Below the pieces are notes generated by a model. That model made no database searches. It was not told the origin of the DNA and saw only the letters and a list, made by a program, of their open reading frames with translations. Positions 19,605 to 27,076 of a DNA stretch of 64,000 bases are shown one piece after another; the stretch's first letter is position 1, and the number at the start of each line of letters is the position of its first letter. The DNA is from Nocardiopsis suaedae. Lineage in GTDB: Bacteria; Actinomycetota; Actinomycetes; Streptosporangiales; Streptosporangiaceae. The position numbers were made by a program, and so were the translations under genes. The stretch lies in NCBI RefSeq assembly GCF_027706745.1, contig NZ_JAQFWP010000002.1, forward strand, positions 1 through 64,000, in the 5' to 3' direction.

Positions 19605-20918
19605 GTGGCTAGTTCCTCGACCACCCGGCGCACCTACGTGCTCGACACCAGCGTCCTGCTGGCCGACCCCGCGGCGATGACCCGGTTCGCCGAGCACGAA
19701 GTGGTGCTTCCCGTCGTGGTGATCTCCGAGCTGGAGAGCAAGCGTCACCACCCCGAACTCGGCTACTTCGCCCGGGAGGCCCTGCGCCGCCTCGACGACC
19801 TGCGCGTCGAGTACGGGCGCCTGGACGCCGACGTCCCGGTGAACGAGTCGGGCGGCACCCTCCGCGTGGAGCTCAACCACAGCGACCCGACCGTGCTCCC
19901 GGCCGGTTTCCGGCTCGGCGACAACGACACCCGCATCCTGACGGTGGCCCGCAACCTCGACGAGGAGTCGGGCGTGGCCGGAACCGGGGCCACCGTACTG
20001 GTCAGCAAGGACCTGCCGATGCGGATCAAGGCGTCGTCGATCGGCCTGAGCGCCGACGAGTACCGGGCCGAGCTCGCCATCGAGCACGGCTGGACGGGCA
20101 TGGCCGAGCTGGAGGTCCCCGGACACGAGGTCGCCGCCCTCTTCGAGGACGGCACCGCCGAGGTCGAGGCCGCCCGCGACCTCCCCTGCCACACGGGCCT
20201 GGTGCTGGTCTCCGAGCGCGGCAAGGCGCTGGGCCGGGTGCTGCCGGACAAGTCGGTCAAGGTGGTGAAGGGCGACCGGGACGTGTTCGGCCTGCACGGC
20301 CGCAGCGCCGAGCAGCGCATCGCGCTGGACCTGCTCAGTGACCCCTCGGTGGGCATCGTCTCGCTCGGCGGGCGCGCCGGCACCGGCAAGTCGGCCCTGG
20401 CCCTGTGCGCGGGCCTGGAGGCGGTCCTGGAGCGCGGCCTGTACCGCAAGGTGATGGTCTTCCGCCCGGTGTACGCGGTCGGCGGCCAGGAGCTGGGCTA
20501 CCTGCCGGGCACCGAGAACGAGAAGATGACCCCCTGGGGGCAGGCGGTGCACGACACCCTGTCCGCCGTCACCAGCCAGGACGTCATCGACGAGGTCGTC
20601 GACCGGGGCATGCTGGAGGTCCTGCCGCTCACCCACATCCGCGGGCGCTCGCTGCACGACGCGTTCGTGATCGTCGACGAGGCCCAGTCCCTGGAACGCG
20701 GGGTGCTGCTCACCGTGCTGTCCCGGCTGGGGGAGAACTCGCGCGTGGTCCTCACGCACGACATCGCCCAGCGCGACAACCTGAGGGTGGGCCGCTACGA
20801 CGGCGTCGTCGCGGTGATCGAGAAGCTCAAGGGGCACCCCCTGTTCTCGCACATCACGCTGAACCGGTCCGAGCGGTCCCCGATCGCCGCCCTGGTCACC
20901 GAGATGCTCGAGCGCTGA
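19605..20918 (+). CDS. phoH2: PIN-PhoH toxin-like RNase/ATPase
   Basis: A 437-residue fusion of an N-terminal PIN RNase (residues 1-150; metal Asp14 in [11 protein letters not shown], further Glu in SELESKR, and DND near 108) and a C-terminal PhoH helicase-type ATPase (about 230-437; Walker A GRAGTGKS near 255-262, Walker B VIVDEAQ near 353-359). PhoH2 proteins unwind and cleave RNA. The mycobacterial gene (Rv1095) sits in the same backbone and is preceded by a small antitoxin-like gene; none is evident here. The GTG at 19605 has AAGGGGAG upstream. Confidence 0.93.
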   Translation: MASSSTTRRTYVLDTSVLLADPAAMTRFAEHEVVLPVVVISELESKRHHPELGYFAREALRRLDDLRVEYGRLDADVPVNESGGTLRVELNHSDPTVLPAGFRLGDNDTRILTVARNLDEESGVAGTGATVLVSKDLPMRIKASSIGLSADEYRAELAIEHGWTGMAELEVPGHEVAALFEDGTAEVEAARDLPCHTGLVLVSERGKALGRVLPDKSVKVVKGDRDVFGLHGRSAEQRIALDLLSDPSVGIVSLGGRAGTGKSALALCAGLEAVLERGLYRKVMVFRPVYAVGGQELGYLPGTENEKMTPWGQAVHDTLSAVTSQDVIDEVVDRGMLEVLPLTHIRGRSLHDAFVIVDEAQSLERGVLLTVLSRLGENSRVVLTHDIAQRDNLRVGRYDGVVAVIEKLKGHPLFSHITLNRSERSPIAALVTEMLER

Positions 20919-20944
20919 CGCACTGAGGTGCTGACGCGCTGACG

Positions 20945-20977
20945 CGTGCCCGCCGGAGCCCCGCTCCGGCGGGCACG
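20945..20977. terminator. Terminator after phoH2
   Basis: A perfect 14-bp stem CGTGCCCGCCGGAG (20945-20958) with complement at 20964-20977 and a 5-nt loop, 26 bp after the stop codon. Confidence 0.85.
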
Positions 20978-21099
20978 TTCGCGTTCACCCCACCTTCCCC
21001 ACCCGTTCCGGCCCGGGACCAGACGGGCAGGTAGAACGCGGACGGGGGGCCGCAGCGCCCCCCGTCCGCGCCTGCCACCGAGCCCGAGGAGCCGCGCCC

Positions 21100-22680
21100 A
21101 TGGCACCGTCCCCCGCATCCCCCGCACCCGAGCCCGCACAGCCCTCAGGGAAGGACGCGCCCTCCCGCCGGTCGGTGCTCGGCCGCGGCGCCCTGCTGGG
21201 CGGCACCGCGCTGGGCGCCTCGCTGGTCGGCGGCGCCCCCGCCCTCGCCCAGGGGAGGAACCGCCCGAAGCTGACGCACGGCATCCAGCTCGGCGACCCG
21301 CGCCCCGACGGCGCGGTGGTGTGGGCCCGGACCGACCGGCCCGCCCGGATGGTGGTCGAGGTGGCCACCCGGCCGGACTTCTCCGACGCCGAGGAGGTGC
21401 GCGGGCCGGTGCTCACCCCCGCCTCGGACGGGACGGGGCGGGTGCGCGTCGACGGCCTGGAGCCGGGCACCGAGGTGCACGTGAGAGTGCGCGCCGAGTC
21501 CGGCAGATACTGCAGCGAGCCGGTGACGGGGTCGTTCCGCACCCCCGGTGGCGGCCGCCCGGTGCGGTTCCTGTGGTCGGGGGACGTCGCCGGGCAGGGG
21601 TACGGGATCAACCCGGACATCGGCGGGATGCCGATCTTCGCGGCGATGGCCGACCGCGACCCCGACGCCTTCATCCACAGCGGGGACACCTGCTACGCCG
21701 ATGGGCCCCTCGAGGAGCGGGTCGCGCTCCCCGACGGGCGGATCTGGCGCAACGTGACCAGCGAGGCCAAGTCCAAGGTCGCCGAGACCCTGGCGGAGTT
21801 CCGCGGCCAGTACGCCTACAACCTGCTCGACGACAACCTGCGGGCGTTCGCCGCGCGGGTGCCGCAGATCGTGCAGTGGGACGACCACGAGGTCACCAAC
21901 AACTGGTACCCGGGGGAGGTCCTGGAGGACGACCGGTACACCGAGACGTCGGTGGACCGGCTGGCGGCCCGCGCCCACCGCGCCTTCCACGAGTGGCAGC
22001 CCATCATGCGGCGGGAGGCGGTGGACGGGCGTATCTACCGGCGCCTGTCGCTGGGCCCGGACGTGGACGTGTTCGTCATCGACATGCGCCCCTACCGGGC
22101 CCCCAACTCCGACGGGACCGCCCAGGACGAGGCGATCCTCGGGCGGCGGCAGGCCGACTGGCTGCTGCGCGAGGTGACGCGCTCGAAGGCGACCTGGAAG
22201 GTGATCGCCTCCGACATGCCGCTGGGGCTGGTCGTGCCCGACGGCGACGCCATCGAGGCCGTCGCCAACGGCCGCCCCGGGGCGCCGGCCGGGCGCGAGC
22301 CGGAGATCGACCGGGTGCTGCACGGGCTGCACCGCGCCGGGGTCACCGGGACCGTGTGGGTGACCGCGGACGTTCACTACACGGCCGCCCACCGCTATTC
22401 GCCGGAGCGGGCGAGCTCCTCGGAGTTCACGCCGTTCTGGGAGTTCGTCTCCGGGCCGCTGCACGCCGGGGCGTTCGGCCCGAACGAGCTGGACCCCACC
22501 TTCGGGCCGGAGGAGGTGTTCGTGCAGGCGCCGCCGGAGCCCAACACCTCGCCGCTGGACGGCTTCCAGCACTTCGGCGAGGTGGAGGTGGACCCGGAGA
22601 GCAAGCGGATGACGGTGCACCTGCGCGACGCCGACGGGGACGCGCTCTGGTCCACCGAGCTCGACCCCGGGAAGGCCTGA
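21100..22680 (+). CDS. phoD: PhoD-type alkaline phosphatase, Tat-exported
   Basis: A 526-residue PhoD family phosphodiesterase/phosphatase that releases phosphate outside the cell and uses Fe/Ca at the active site. The twin-arginine signal SRRSVLGRGALLGG begins at residue 22. An N-terminal fibronectin-like PhoD_N domain (HGIQLGDPRPDGAVVWAR) precedes the metallophosphatase domain with WSGDVAGQG, IHSGDTCYADG, WDDHEVTNNW and TADVHYTAAHRY, which supply the metal ligands. ATG 21100 follows GAGGAGCCGCGCCC. No Pho box was confirmed upstream. Confidence 0.92.
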   Translation: MAPSPASPAPEPAQPSGKDAPSRRSVLGRGALLGGTALGASLVGGAPALAQGRNRPKLTHGIQLGDPRPDGAVVWARTDRPARMVVEVATRPDFSDAEEVRGPVLTPASDGTGRVRVDGLEPGTEVHVRVRAESGRYCSEPVTGSFRTPGGGRPVRFLWSGDVAGQGYGINPDIGGMPIFAAMADRDPDAFIHSGDTCYADGPLEERVALPDGRIWRNVTSEAKSKVAETLAEFRGQYAYNLLDDNLRAFAARVPQIVQWDDHEVTNNWYPGEVLEDDRYTETSVDRLAARAHRAFHEWQPIMRREAVDGRIYRRLSLGPDVDVFVIDMRPYRAPNSDGTAQDEAILGRRQADWLLREVTRSKATWKVIASDMPLGLVVPDGDAIEAVANGRPGAPAGREPEIDRVLHGLHRAGVTGTVWVTADVHYTAAHRYSPERASSSEFTPFWEFVSGPLHAGAFGPNELDPTFGPEEVFVQAPPEPNTSPLDGFQHFGEVEVDPESKRMTVHLRDADGDALWSTELDPGKA

Positions 22681-22681
22681 C

Positions 22682-22744
22682 CCGGCGCCCGACACGGCGC
22701 CGGACCCGGTTTCGGACATCCCCGCGGGCGGCGCCCGCATGTCC
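22682..22744 (+). terminator. Double hairpin terminator after phoD
   Basis: Two hairpins follow the stop codon: CCGGCGCC-cgacac-GGCGCCGG (22682-22703) and GGACAT-cccc-GCGGGC with GCCCGC-ATGTCC (22714-22744). Confidence 0.75.
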
Positions 22745-22862
22745 TAAGATCGGGGGCGCCGGCGGCGGCCGACCGCATCGGCCGCGCCGCCGGAGCCCCC
22801 GAACGGATCACGCAGCGAATCGGGACCCAGGTGGCGGCGGTGAACGCCGTGACGCGATGTAG

Positions 22863-22878
22863 TGTGACCGAGGTCACG
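22863..22878 (+). promoter_or_regulatory. CRP/FNR-family-like site
   Basis: TGTGA-CCGAGG-TCACG matches the TGTGA-N6-TCACA consensus of actinobacterial CRP/GlxR in nine of ten positions and contains the perfect palindrome GTGACC-GA-GGTCAC (22864-22877). It lies about 155 bp upstream of the Rpf-like gene. CRP control of rpf genes is known in mycobacteria; here it is inferred. Confidence 0.5.
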
Positions 22879-23033
22879 CCGGAACCGGTGTCCGGCCATC
22901 GCGGCATACGGCAGGGTTAGGGACGGATCGTAACCAGGAGCCCCCGGGCGCGCACCCGGCGGCGGAGGCGTCCGTCGCCCCGCCCCCAGCCCCCGACATC
23001 GGGTCGCGCGCACTTCTGACGGAAGGCCCACTC

Positions 23034-23654
23034 GTGCTTTTCAACCGCATCTCCCCCCGCCTGGCCGCGGGCATCGGCGCCGCGGGCCTGACCGCGGGCG
23101 CCCTGTTCGCCGGGACCGTGTACTTCGCCGGGGCCGACACCGGAGAGGTGACCGGCGCCGCCGTGCAGCCGCCGCCGCAGGCCGGCGGCGAGGACTTCTT
23201 CGCCGGTGTGGAGGGCGTCTCCGACGAGCAGCGCGCGTCCGCGCGCGAGGAGGCCAGGAACCGCATCGACGAGGCGGACTCCGCCGCAGGTGCCTCCGGC
23301 GTCGCAGCGCCGGAGAAGAAGGAGGAGGAGCCCGAGGAGGACTCCGCCGAGGACGGCTCCTCCGACTCCGGGGGCGGCCCGGTCGGCGACACCAGCGCCG
23401 ACGCCGACTCGCTCAACTGGCCCGCGCTGGCCCAGTGCGAGTCGGGGGGCGACCCCACGGCGGTGAACGAGGCCGGCGGCTACTACGGGCTGTACCAGTT
23501 CTCCATGTCGACCTGGCAGTCGGTGGGCGGCAGCGGCAGCCCGGCCGAGGCGCCGTCGAGCGAGCAGACGACGCGCGCCAAGATGCTGTACGACGCCGTG
23601 GGGGGCAACTGGCAGAGCCAGTGGCCCGAGTGCGGGCGCCACCTGTTCGACTAG
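23034..23654 (+). CDS. Rpf-like transglycosylase family protein
   Basis: A 206-residue exported wall enzyme. An N-terminal hydrophobic segment (about 8-32) acts as signal or anchor, then a Glu/Ala-rich stalk (40-125), then an 80-residue C-terminal domain of the resuscitation-promoting factor/lysozyme-fold type: WPALAQCESGG with the catalytic Glu, YYGLYQFSMSTWQSVGG, and a C-terminal cysteine in WPECGRHLF that can pair with the first. It should cleave peptidoglycan glycan strands during resuscitation or growth. GTG 23034 follows GGAAGG. Its stalk is nearly the same as in the next gene, though the catalytic domains differ. Confidence 0.87.
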   Translation: MLFNRISPRLAAGIGAAGLTAGALFAGTVYFAGADTGEVTGAAVQPPPQAGGEDFFAGVEGVSDEQRASAREEARNRIDEADSAAGASGVAAPEKKEEEPEEDSAEDGSSDSGGGPVGDTSADADSLNWPALAQCESGGDPTAVNEAGGYYGLYQFSMSTWQSVGGSGSPAEAPSSEQTTRAKMLYDAVGGNWQSQWPECGRHLFD

Positions 23655-24021
23655 GGTCCGCCTCCGGAGTTCGTTGTGTGGGCTCCCTGCGGGGCCCACA
23701 CCGCATGCACCCCCTGAACCCCCGCATCCCCCTGTCCCGCGGTTCTCGCCCCGTTCCCCGGGGTGGACATGTCGGGATTTGCTGTTATTGTTCCGTGACG
23801 ATGCGGGTGGTCCCCGGACCCCCGCCCCATAAGGAGCCCCCGGAGCCCTGCGCGGCACGCACCCGAGACCCGGTGCCCCCGATGTACCGCCGCGCGGACC
23901 CCAGAGGCGAGGGCGGCCGGCGAAGTTCCCCTCTCAGCCGCCCTTTCCGATTCCAACCTGTGCCCGGGGCATCGGTCGATCGCGCGCGCTCGCCGGCGCG
24001 CGACTGGCGAAAGGGCGATTT
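23655..24021. other. 367-bp intergenic region between two wall-enzyme genes
   Basis: It holds the terminator just described, then a relatively AT-rich patch (GATTTGCTGTTATTGTTCC, about 23775-23795) that is the likeliest promoter for the second gene, and a long leader. No gene is supported. Confidence 0.45.
23676..23701 (+). terminator. Terminator after the Rpf-like gene
   Basis: GTGTGGGC (23676-23683) pairs with GCCCACAC (23694-23701), with an inner CCC/GGG helix and a 3-nt loop, about 20 bp after the stop. Confidence 0.8.
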
Positions 24022-24699
24022 TTGCTGACGAACCGGATCTCGCTGCGCGCGGCCGCCGCGGTCGGATGCGCCACCGTGGTGGCGGGAGCCGCCTTCGGTG
24101 TCTCCGCATTCGCCGACAGCGGTGCCTCCCCCGAGCAGGCGGCGAGCGCGGCTCTCCCCGAGGACGCGCCGAAGGCGGAGTCCCAGAGCGAGCAGGAGTT
24201 CTTCTCCGACGTCGAAGAGGTCTCCGACGACCAGCGCGCGTCCGCGCGCGAGGAGGCCAAGGAGCGGGTGGAGGACGCGGGTTCCGCCGCGGGCGCCTCC
24301 GGCACCGCCGCGCCGGAGAAGAAGGAGGAGGAGAAGGAGGAGTCCGACAGCGGAGACGGCGGCGGCTCCGACTCGGGCGGCTCCGCGCCTCCCAGCGGCG
24401 ACCCCAAGGGCATCGCCAAGGCCATGCTGGGCGACTTCGGATGGAGCTCGGACCAGTTCAGCGGCTGCCTCGAGCCGCTGTGGGAGAAGGAGAGCAACTG
24501 GAACCCGTCGGCGCAGAACCCGAGCTCGGGTGCGTACGGGATCCCGCAGGCCCTCCCCGGCTCGAAGATGGCCACGGCGGGGTCGGACTGGCAGACCAAC
24601 CCGGCCACGCAGATCGAGTGGGGGCTGGGCTACATCGAGGACCGCTACGGCTCGCCGTGTGAGGCCTGGTCGCACTCGCAGGCCAACGGCTGGTACTAG
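24022..24699 (+). CDS. Lytic transglycosylase (SLT) family protein with Rpf-like stalk
   Basis: A 225-residue exported protein. Residues 1-32 form a signal peptide. The stalk (about 50-125) shares DDQRASAREEAKERV and SAAGASGTAAPEKKEEE with the preceding protein almost residue for residue. The C-terminal domain, unlike that of its neighbour, is a soluble-lytic-transglycosylase-like fold: LEPLWEKESNWNPSAQNPSSGAYG, with Glu in KESNW as catalytic acid, then GIPQALPGSKM, WGLGYIEDRYGSPCEAWSH and a C-terminal GWY. TTG 24022 follows GAAAGGG; it is preferred since it gives MLTNRIS, parallel to MLFNRIS in the neighbour. Confidence 0.87.
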   Translation: MLTNRISLRAAAAVGCATVVAGAAFGVSAFADSGASPEQAASAALPEDAPKAESQSEQEFFSDVEEVSDDQRASAREEAKERVEDAGSAAGASGTAAPEKKEEEKEESDSGDGGGSDSGGSAPPSGDPKGIAKAMLGDFGWSSDQFSGCLEPLWEKESNWNPSAQNPSSGAYGIPQALPGSKMATAGSDWQTNPATQIEWGLGYIEDRYGSPCEAWSHSQANGWY

Positions 24700-24714
24700 A
24701 GGGACGTGGACAGA

Positions 24715-24755
24715 CGGAAGGGCCCCTCCGAACGGTGTTCGGAGGGGCCCTTCCG
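24715..24755. terminator. Strong bidirectional terminator
   Basis: A perfect 19-bp stem (24715-24733 with 24737-24755; CGGAAGGGCCCC at the base) and a 3-nt loop, between the convergent transglycosylase and kinase genes. Confidence 0.9.
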
Positions 24756-24799
24756 CGTCTCCCCGCTCTATCCCCGGTCGGCTCGGCGTCGGCTCGGCG

Positions 24800-26824
24800 T
24801 CAGATCGACAGGAAGAACCAGCTGTCGAAGGAGTGCTGCAGGACGGGCGCGTAGGCGTCCGCCTCGTCCTCGGGGACGTTCAGGGACAGGGTGAAGCCCT
24901 GGCCGCCGTGCTGGACGGAGTACTCGGTCAGGTAGCGGTCCGGGTTGTCCCAGTCGTTGCCGGTGTAGCGGTTGACGACGAAGGCCGCGTCGTACTCCGG
25001 GTCCCAGAGGAAGGGGTACTCGTCCTCCTCCAGCTCCCGGATCTCGTCGGTGCGGTAGTTCTCGTAGTCGCCGGACGACTTGAAGGTCTCGTCGTTGGCC
25101 TCCAGGCGCTCCAGGCTGCCCTGGTCGCCCTCCAGGTCCCACGTGGCGAGCATGAAGCGGCGCTCGCCGGTGGAGTCGGCCATGGTGACCGTGCCGGTGC
25201 CGTCGGAGGACATGTCACTGTCGTCGAGGGTCCAGCCCGAGGGGTAGTCGACGCTGAAGCGGTCCCCGTAGTAGGTCTCGAAGTCGGTGGGCACGCCTTC
25301 GGCCTGCTCGGAGCCCTCGCCCTCGGAGCCCCCGGCGTCCGGGGAGTCCTCGCGCGCCTCGGTGTCGGCCGAGCCGCCGCTCTCGGGGCCGTCGGAGGCG
25401 GTCTCCGGCCCGCCTGAGCTGCTCCCGGCGTTGTTCGCCAGCACGATGAACGCACCGCACCCGCCCAGCAGGAGGAGGACGAGCACCACGCAGCCGAGGC
25501 CGAGGATCAGAGGCGCCTTGCTGCCCGACTTCTTCGGGGCCTGTGGAGGAGGACCGGCGGCCGCGTAGGCCGGCTGCCCGGGGGGAGGCCCAGGCGGCCC
25601 AGGCGGCGGCCCGCCGGGCGGATAGCCGGGGCCGGGCCCTTGGGGAGGTCCAGGAGGTCCAGGCGGCGGCCCAGCCGCCGCGGGGGAGGGCCAGCCGCCA
25701 CTAGGGCCCTGGGGGCCCTGTGCGCCAGGGGGTCCTTGAGGCCCAGGGGGCATTCCGTGCGCAGGCGTGCCGCCGGTAGGCACGGCACCGGGCCCGCCCG
25801 GCCCGCCCATGCCCATCTCGGCAGGCACGCCCCCGGCCGGAGTGCCGGGCGTCGGCCCGCCCATCCCCATCTCCGCGGGGACACCGCCGGCGGGCGTCCC
25901 GGGCCCACCCTCGGGACCGCCCCCAGGGCCAGTGCCCGGAGCGACTCCTTCAGGGGCGCGAGGGCCTGGATCGAACGCGGCGGACGGCCCGGTCCCAATG
26001 CCGGGTCCGGAGGCCGACCGCAGGAGCTCCAGGGCGGCGTCGGTCCCCATACGGTGCGCGGGGTCGCGCTCCAGGAGCCCGGAGATGACCGGCTGGAGAT
26101 GACCGGCCTGGCGCATCTCCGGCAGAGGGTCGGAGACGACCGCCGAAATGGACGCGGTGATCGTGCCCCGGCGGAACGGGGAGGAGCCCTCGACGGCCTG
26201 GTAGAGGGTGACGCCGGCGCTCCACAGGTCGCCGGCGGGGGTGGCGGCCTCGCCCAGGAGGCGTTCGGGCGGCATGTACTCGGGCGACCCGATGAGCGCG
26301 CCGGTGGCCGTGATGGAGGCGCCGCCCTCCATGGTGGCGATGCCGAAGTCGGTGATGACGACGCGGCCGCTCTCGCAGACCATGACGTTGCCGGGCTTGA
26401 TGTCGCGGTGGACGACGCCGGCCGCGTGGGCGGACTTGAGCCCTTCGATCAGCGCGCCGGCGAGCGCGGCCGCCCGCGAGGGCGGCAGGGGCCCGTTCTC
26501 GGCGAGCTCCTGGTCGAGCGAGTGCCCGGGGATGAGCTCCATGACCACCCACGGGTTGTCCTCGAAGTCGAAGACGTCGTGCACGGTGACGATGGAGGGG
26601 TGCGGGACCCGGGCGGCACTCTGCGCCTCCCGGAGCACACGCGCACGAGCCTCGGAACGCTCGTTGTCGGACAGGTGAGCGGGGAGGAGGATCTCCTTGA
26701 CGGCAACGGCCCTCTGGAGCTGGGTGTCCCAGGCGTTCCAGACGATGCCCATACCGCCGCGGCCCAGCTCCTTGTCCAACCGGTAGCGCCCCATCACGAC
26801 ACGGGCGCCCTCATCCGTGGACAT
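24800..26824 (-). CDS. Membrane Ser/Thr protein kinase with Pro/Gly-rich linker
   Basis: A 674-residue kinase. Catalytic domain at about 14-270: GRGGMG (21-26), Lys43 in AVAVKE, HRDIKPGN with Asp141, TDFG, and the GSPEYMPPE activation segment. A 160-residue Pro/Gly/Gln linker follows, containing two copies of the unit GTPAGGVPAEMGMGG. One transmembrane helix lies at about 436-462. The ectodomain has an acidic Ser/Glu spacer and then a domain starting FSVDYPSGW, again the PsbP/Mog1-like signature. No PASTA repeats. ATG 26824. Signal and substrate unknown. Confidence 0.92.
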   Translation of the reverse strand: MSTDEGARVVMGRYRLDKELGRGGMGIVWNAWDTQLQRAVAVKEILLPAHLSDNERSEARARVLREAQSAARVPHPSIVTVHDVFDFEDNPWVVMELIPGHSLDQELAENGPLPPSRAAALAGALIEGLKSAHAAGVVHRDIKPGNVMVCESGRVVITDFGIATMEGGASITATGALIGSPEYMPPERLLGEAATPAGDLWSAGVTLYQAVEGSSPFRRGTITASISAVVSDPLPEMRQAGHLQPVISGLLERDPAHRMGTDAALELLRSASGPGIGTGPSAAFDPGPRAPEGVAPGTGPGGGPEGGPGTPAGGVPAEMGMGGPTPGTPAGGVPAEMGMGGPGGPGAVPTGGTPAHGMPPGPQGPPGAQGPQGPSGGWPSPAAAGPPPGPPGPPQGPGPGYPPGGPPPGPPGPPPGQPAYAAAGPPPQAPKKSGSKAPLILGLGCVVLVLLLLGGCGAFIVLANNAGSSSGGPETASDGPESGGSADTEAREDSPDAGGSEGEGSEQAEGVPTDFETYYGDRFSVDYPSGWTLDDSDMSSDGTGTVTMADSTGERRFMLATWDLEGDQGSLERLEANDETFKSSGDYENYRTDEIRELEEDEYPFLWDPEYDAAFVVNRYTGNDWDNPDRYLTEYSVQHGGQGFTLSLNVPEDEADAYAPVLQHSFDSWFFLSI

Positions 26825-27076
26825 CAGTGAGGCCTCTCAAGGGGGAGATAACGTAAGCGATCGTGCATGCAGACTACTAACCAGCCACACCGGACAGGCC
26901 CAGAGGGAGGCATCCCCCCTGTCCGGATCGGGCCTTCTGGGGGTACAGCACACCTGGCTATGTCGTCTGCAGGCTGGTGCTGGCCCGGTCAAGCTGGGGC
27001 ATGCGCGCGGGGGCACCCGACGCACGCGCTGCTGTCTGTGTCTCACTACGCGTCGGGTGCTCGTGCTGAGGCGACT
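26825..27076. other. 252-bp gap at the edge of the low-GC island
   Basis: No gene is supported. A hairpin GGACAGG-N18-CCTGTCC (about 26890-26922) may terminate the helicase transcript. Base composition shifts from GC-rich to lower GC at about 27075. Confidence 0.4.

Larger units (their letters stand above)
22681..23033. other. 353-bp intergenic region before the Rpf-like gene
   Basis: It holds the phoD double terminator, the CRP-like palindrome and a long GC-rich leader. No gene is supported. I compared the leader with the c-di-AMP (ydaO) riboswitch often found before Rpf genes and did not see its conserved core. Confidence 0.5.

Noticed and set aside
22745-23033. A c-di-AMP (ydaO-type) riboswitch before the Rpf-like gene
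   Set aside because: This class often precedes Rpf and transglycosylase genes in actinobacteria, but I could not find its conserved core in this leader or in 23702-24021. A covariance-model search would settle it.
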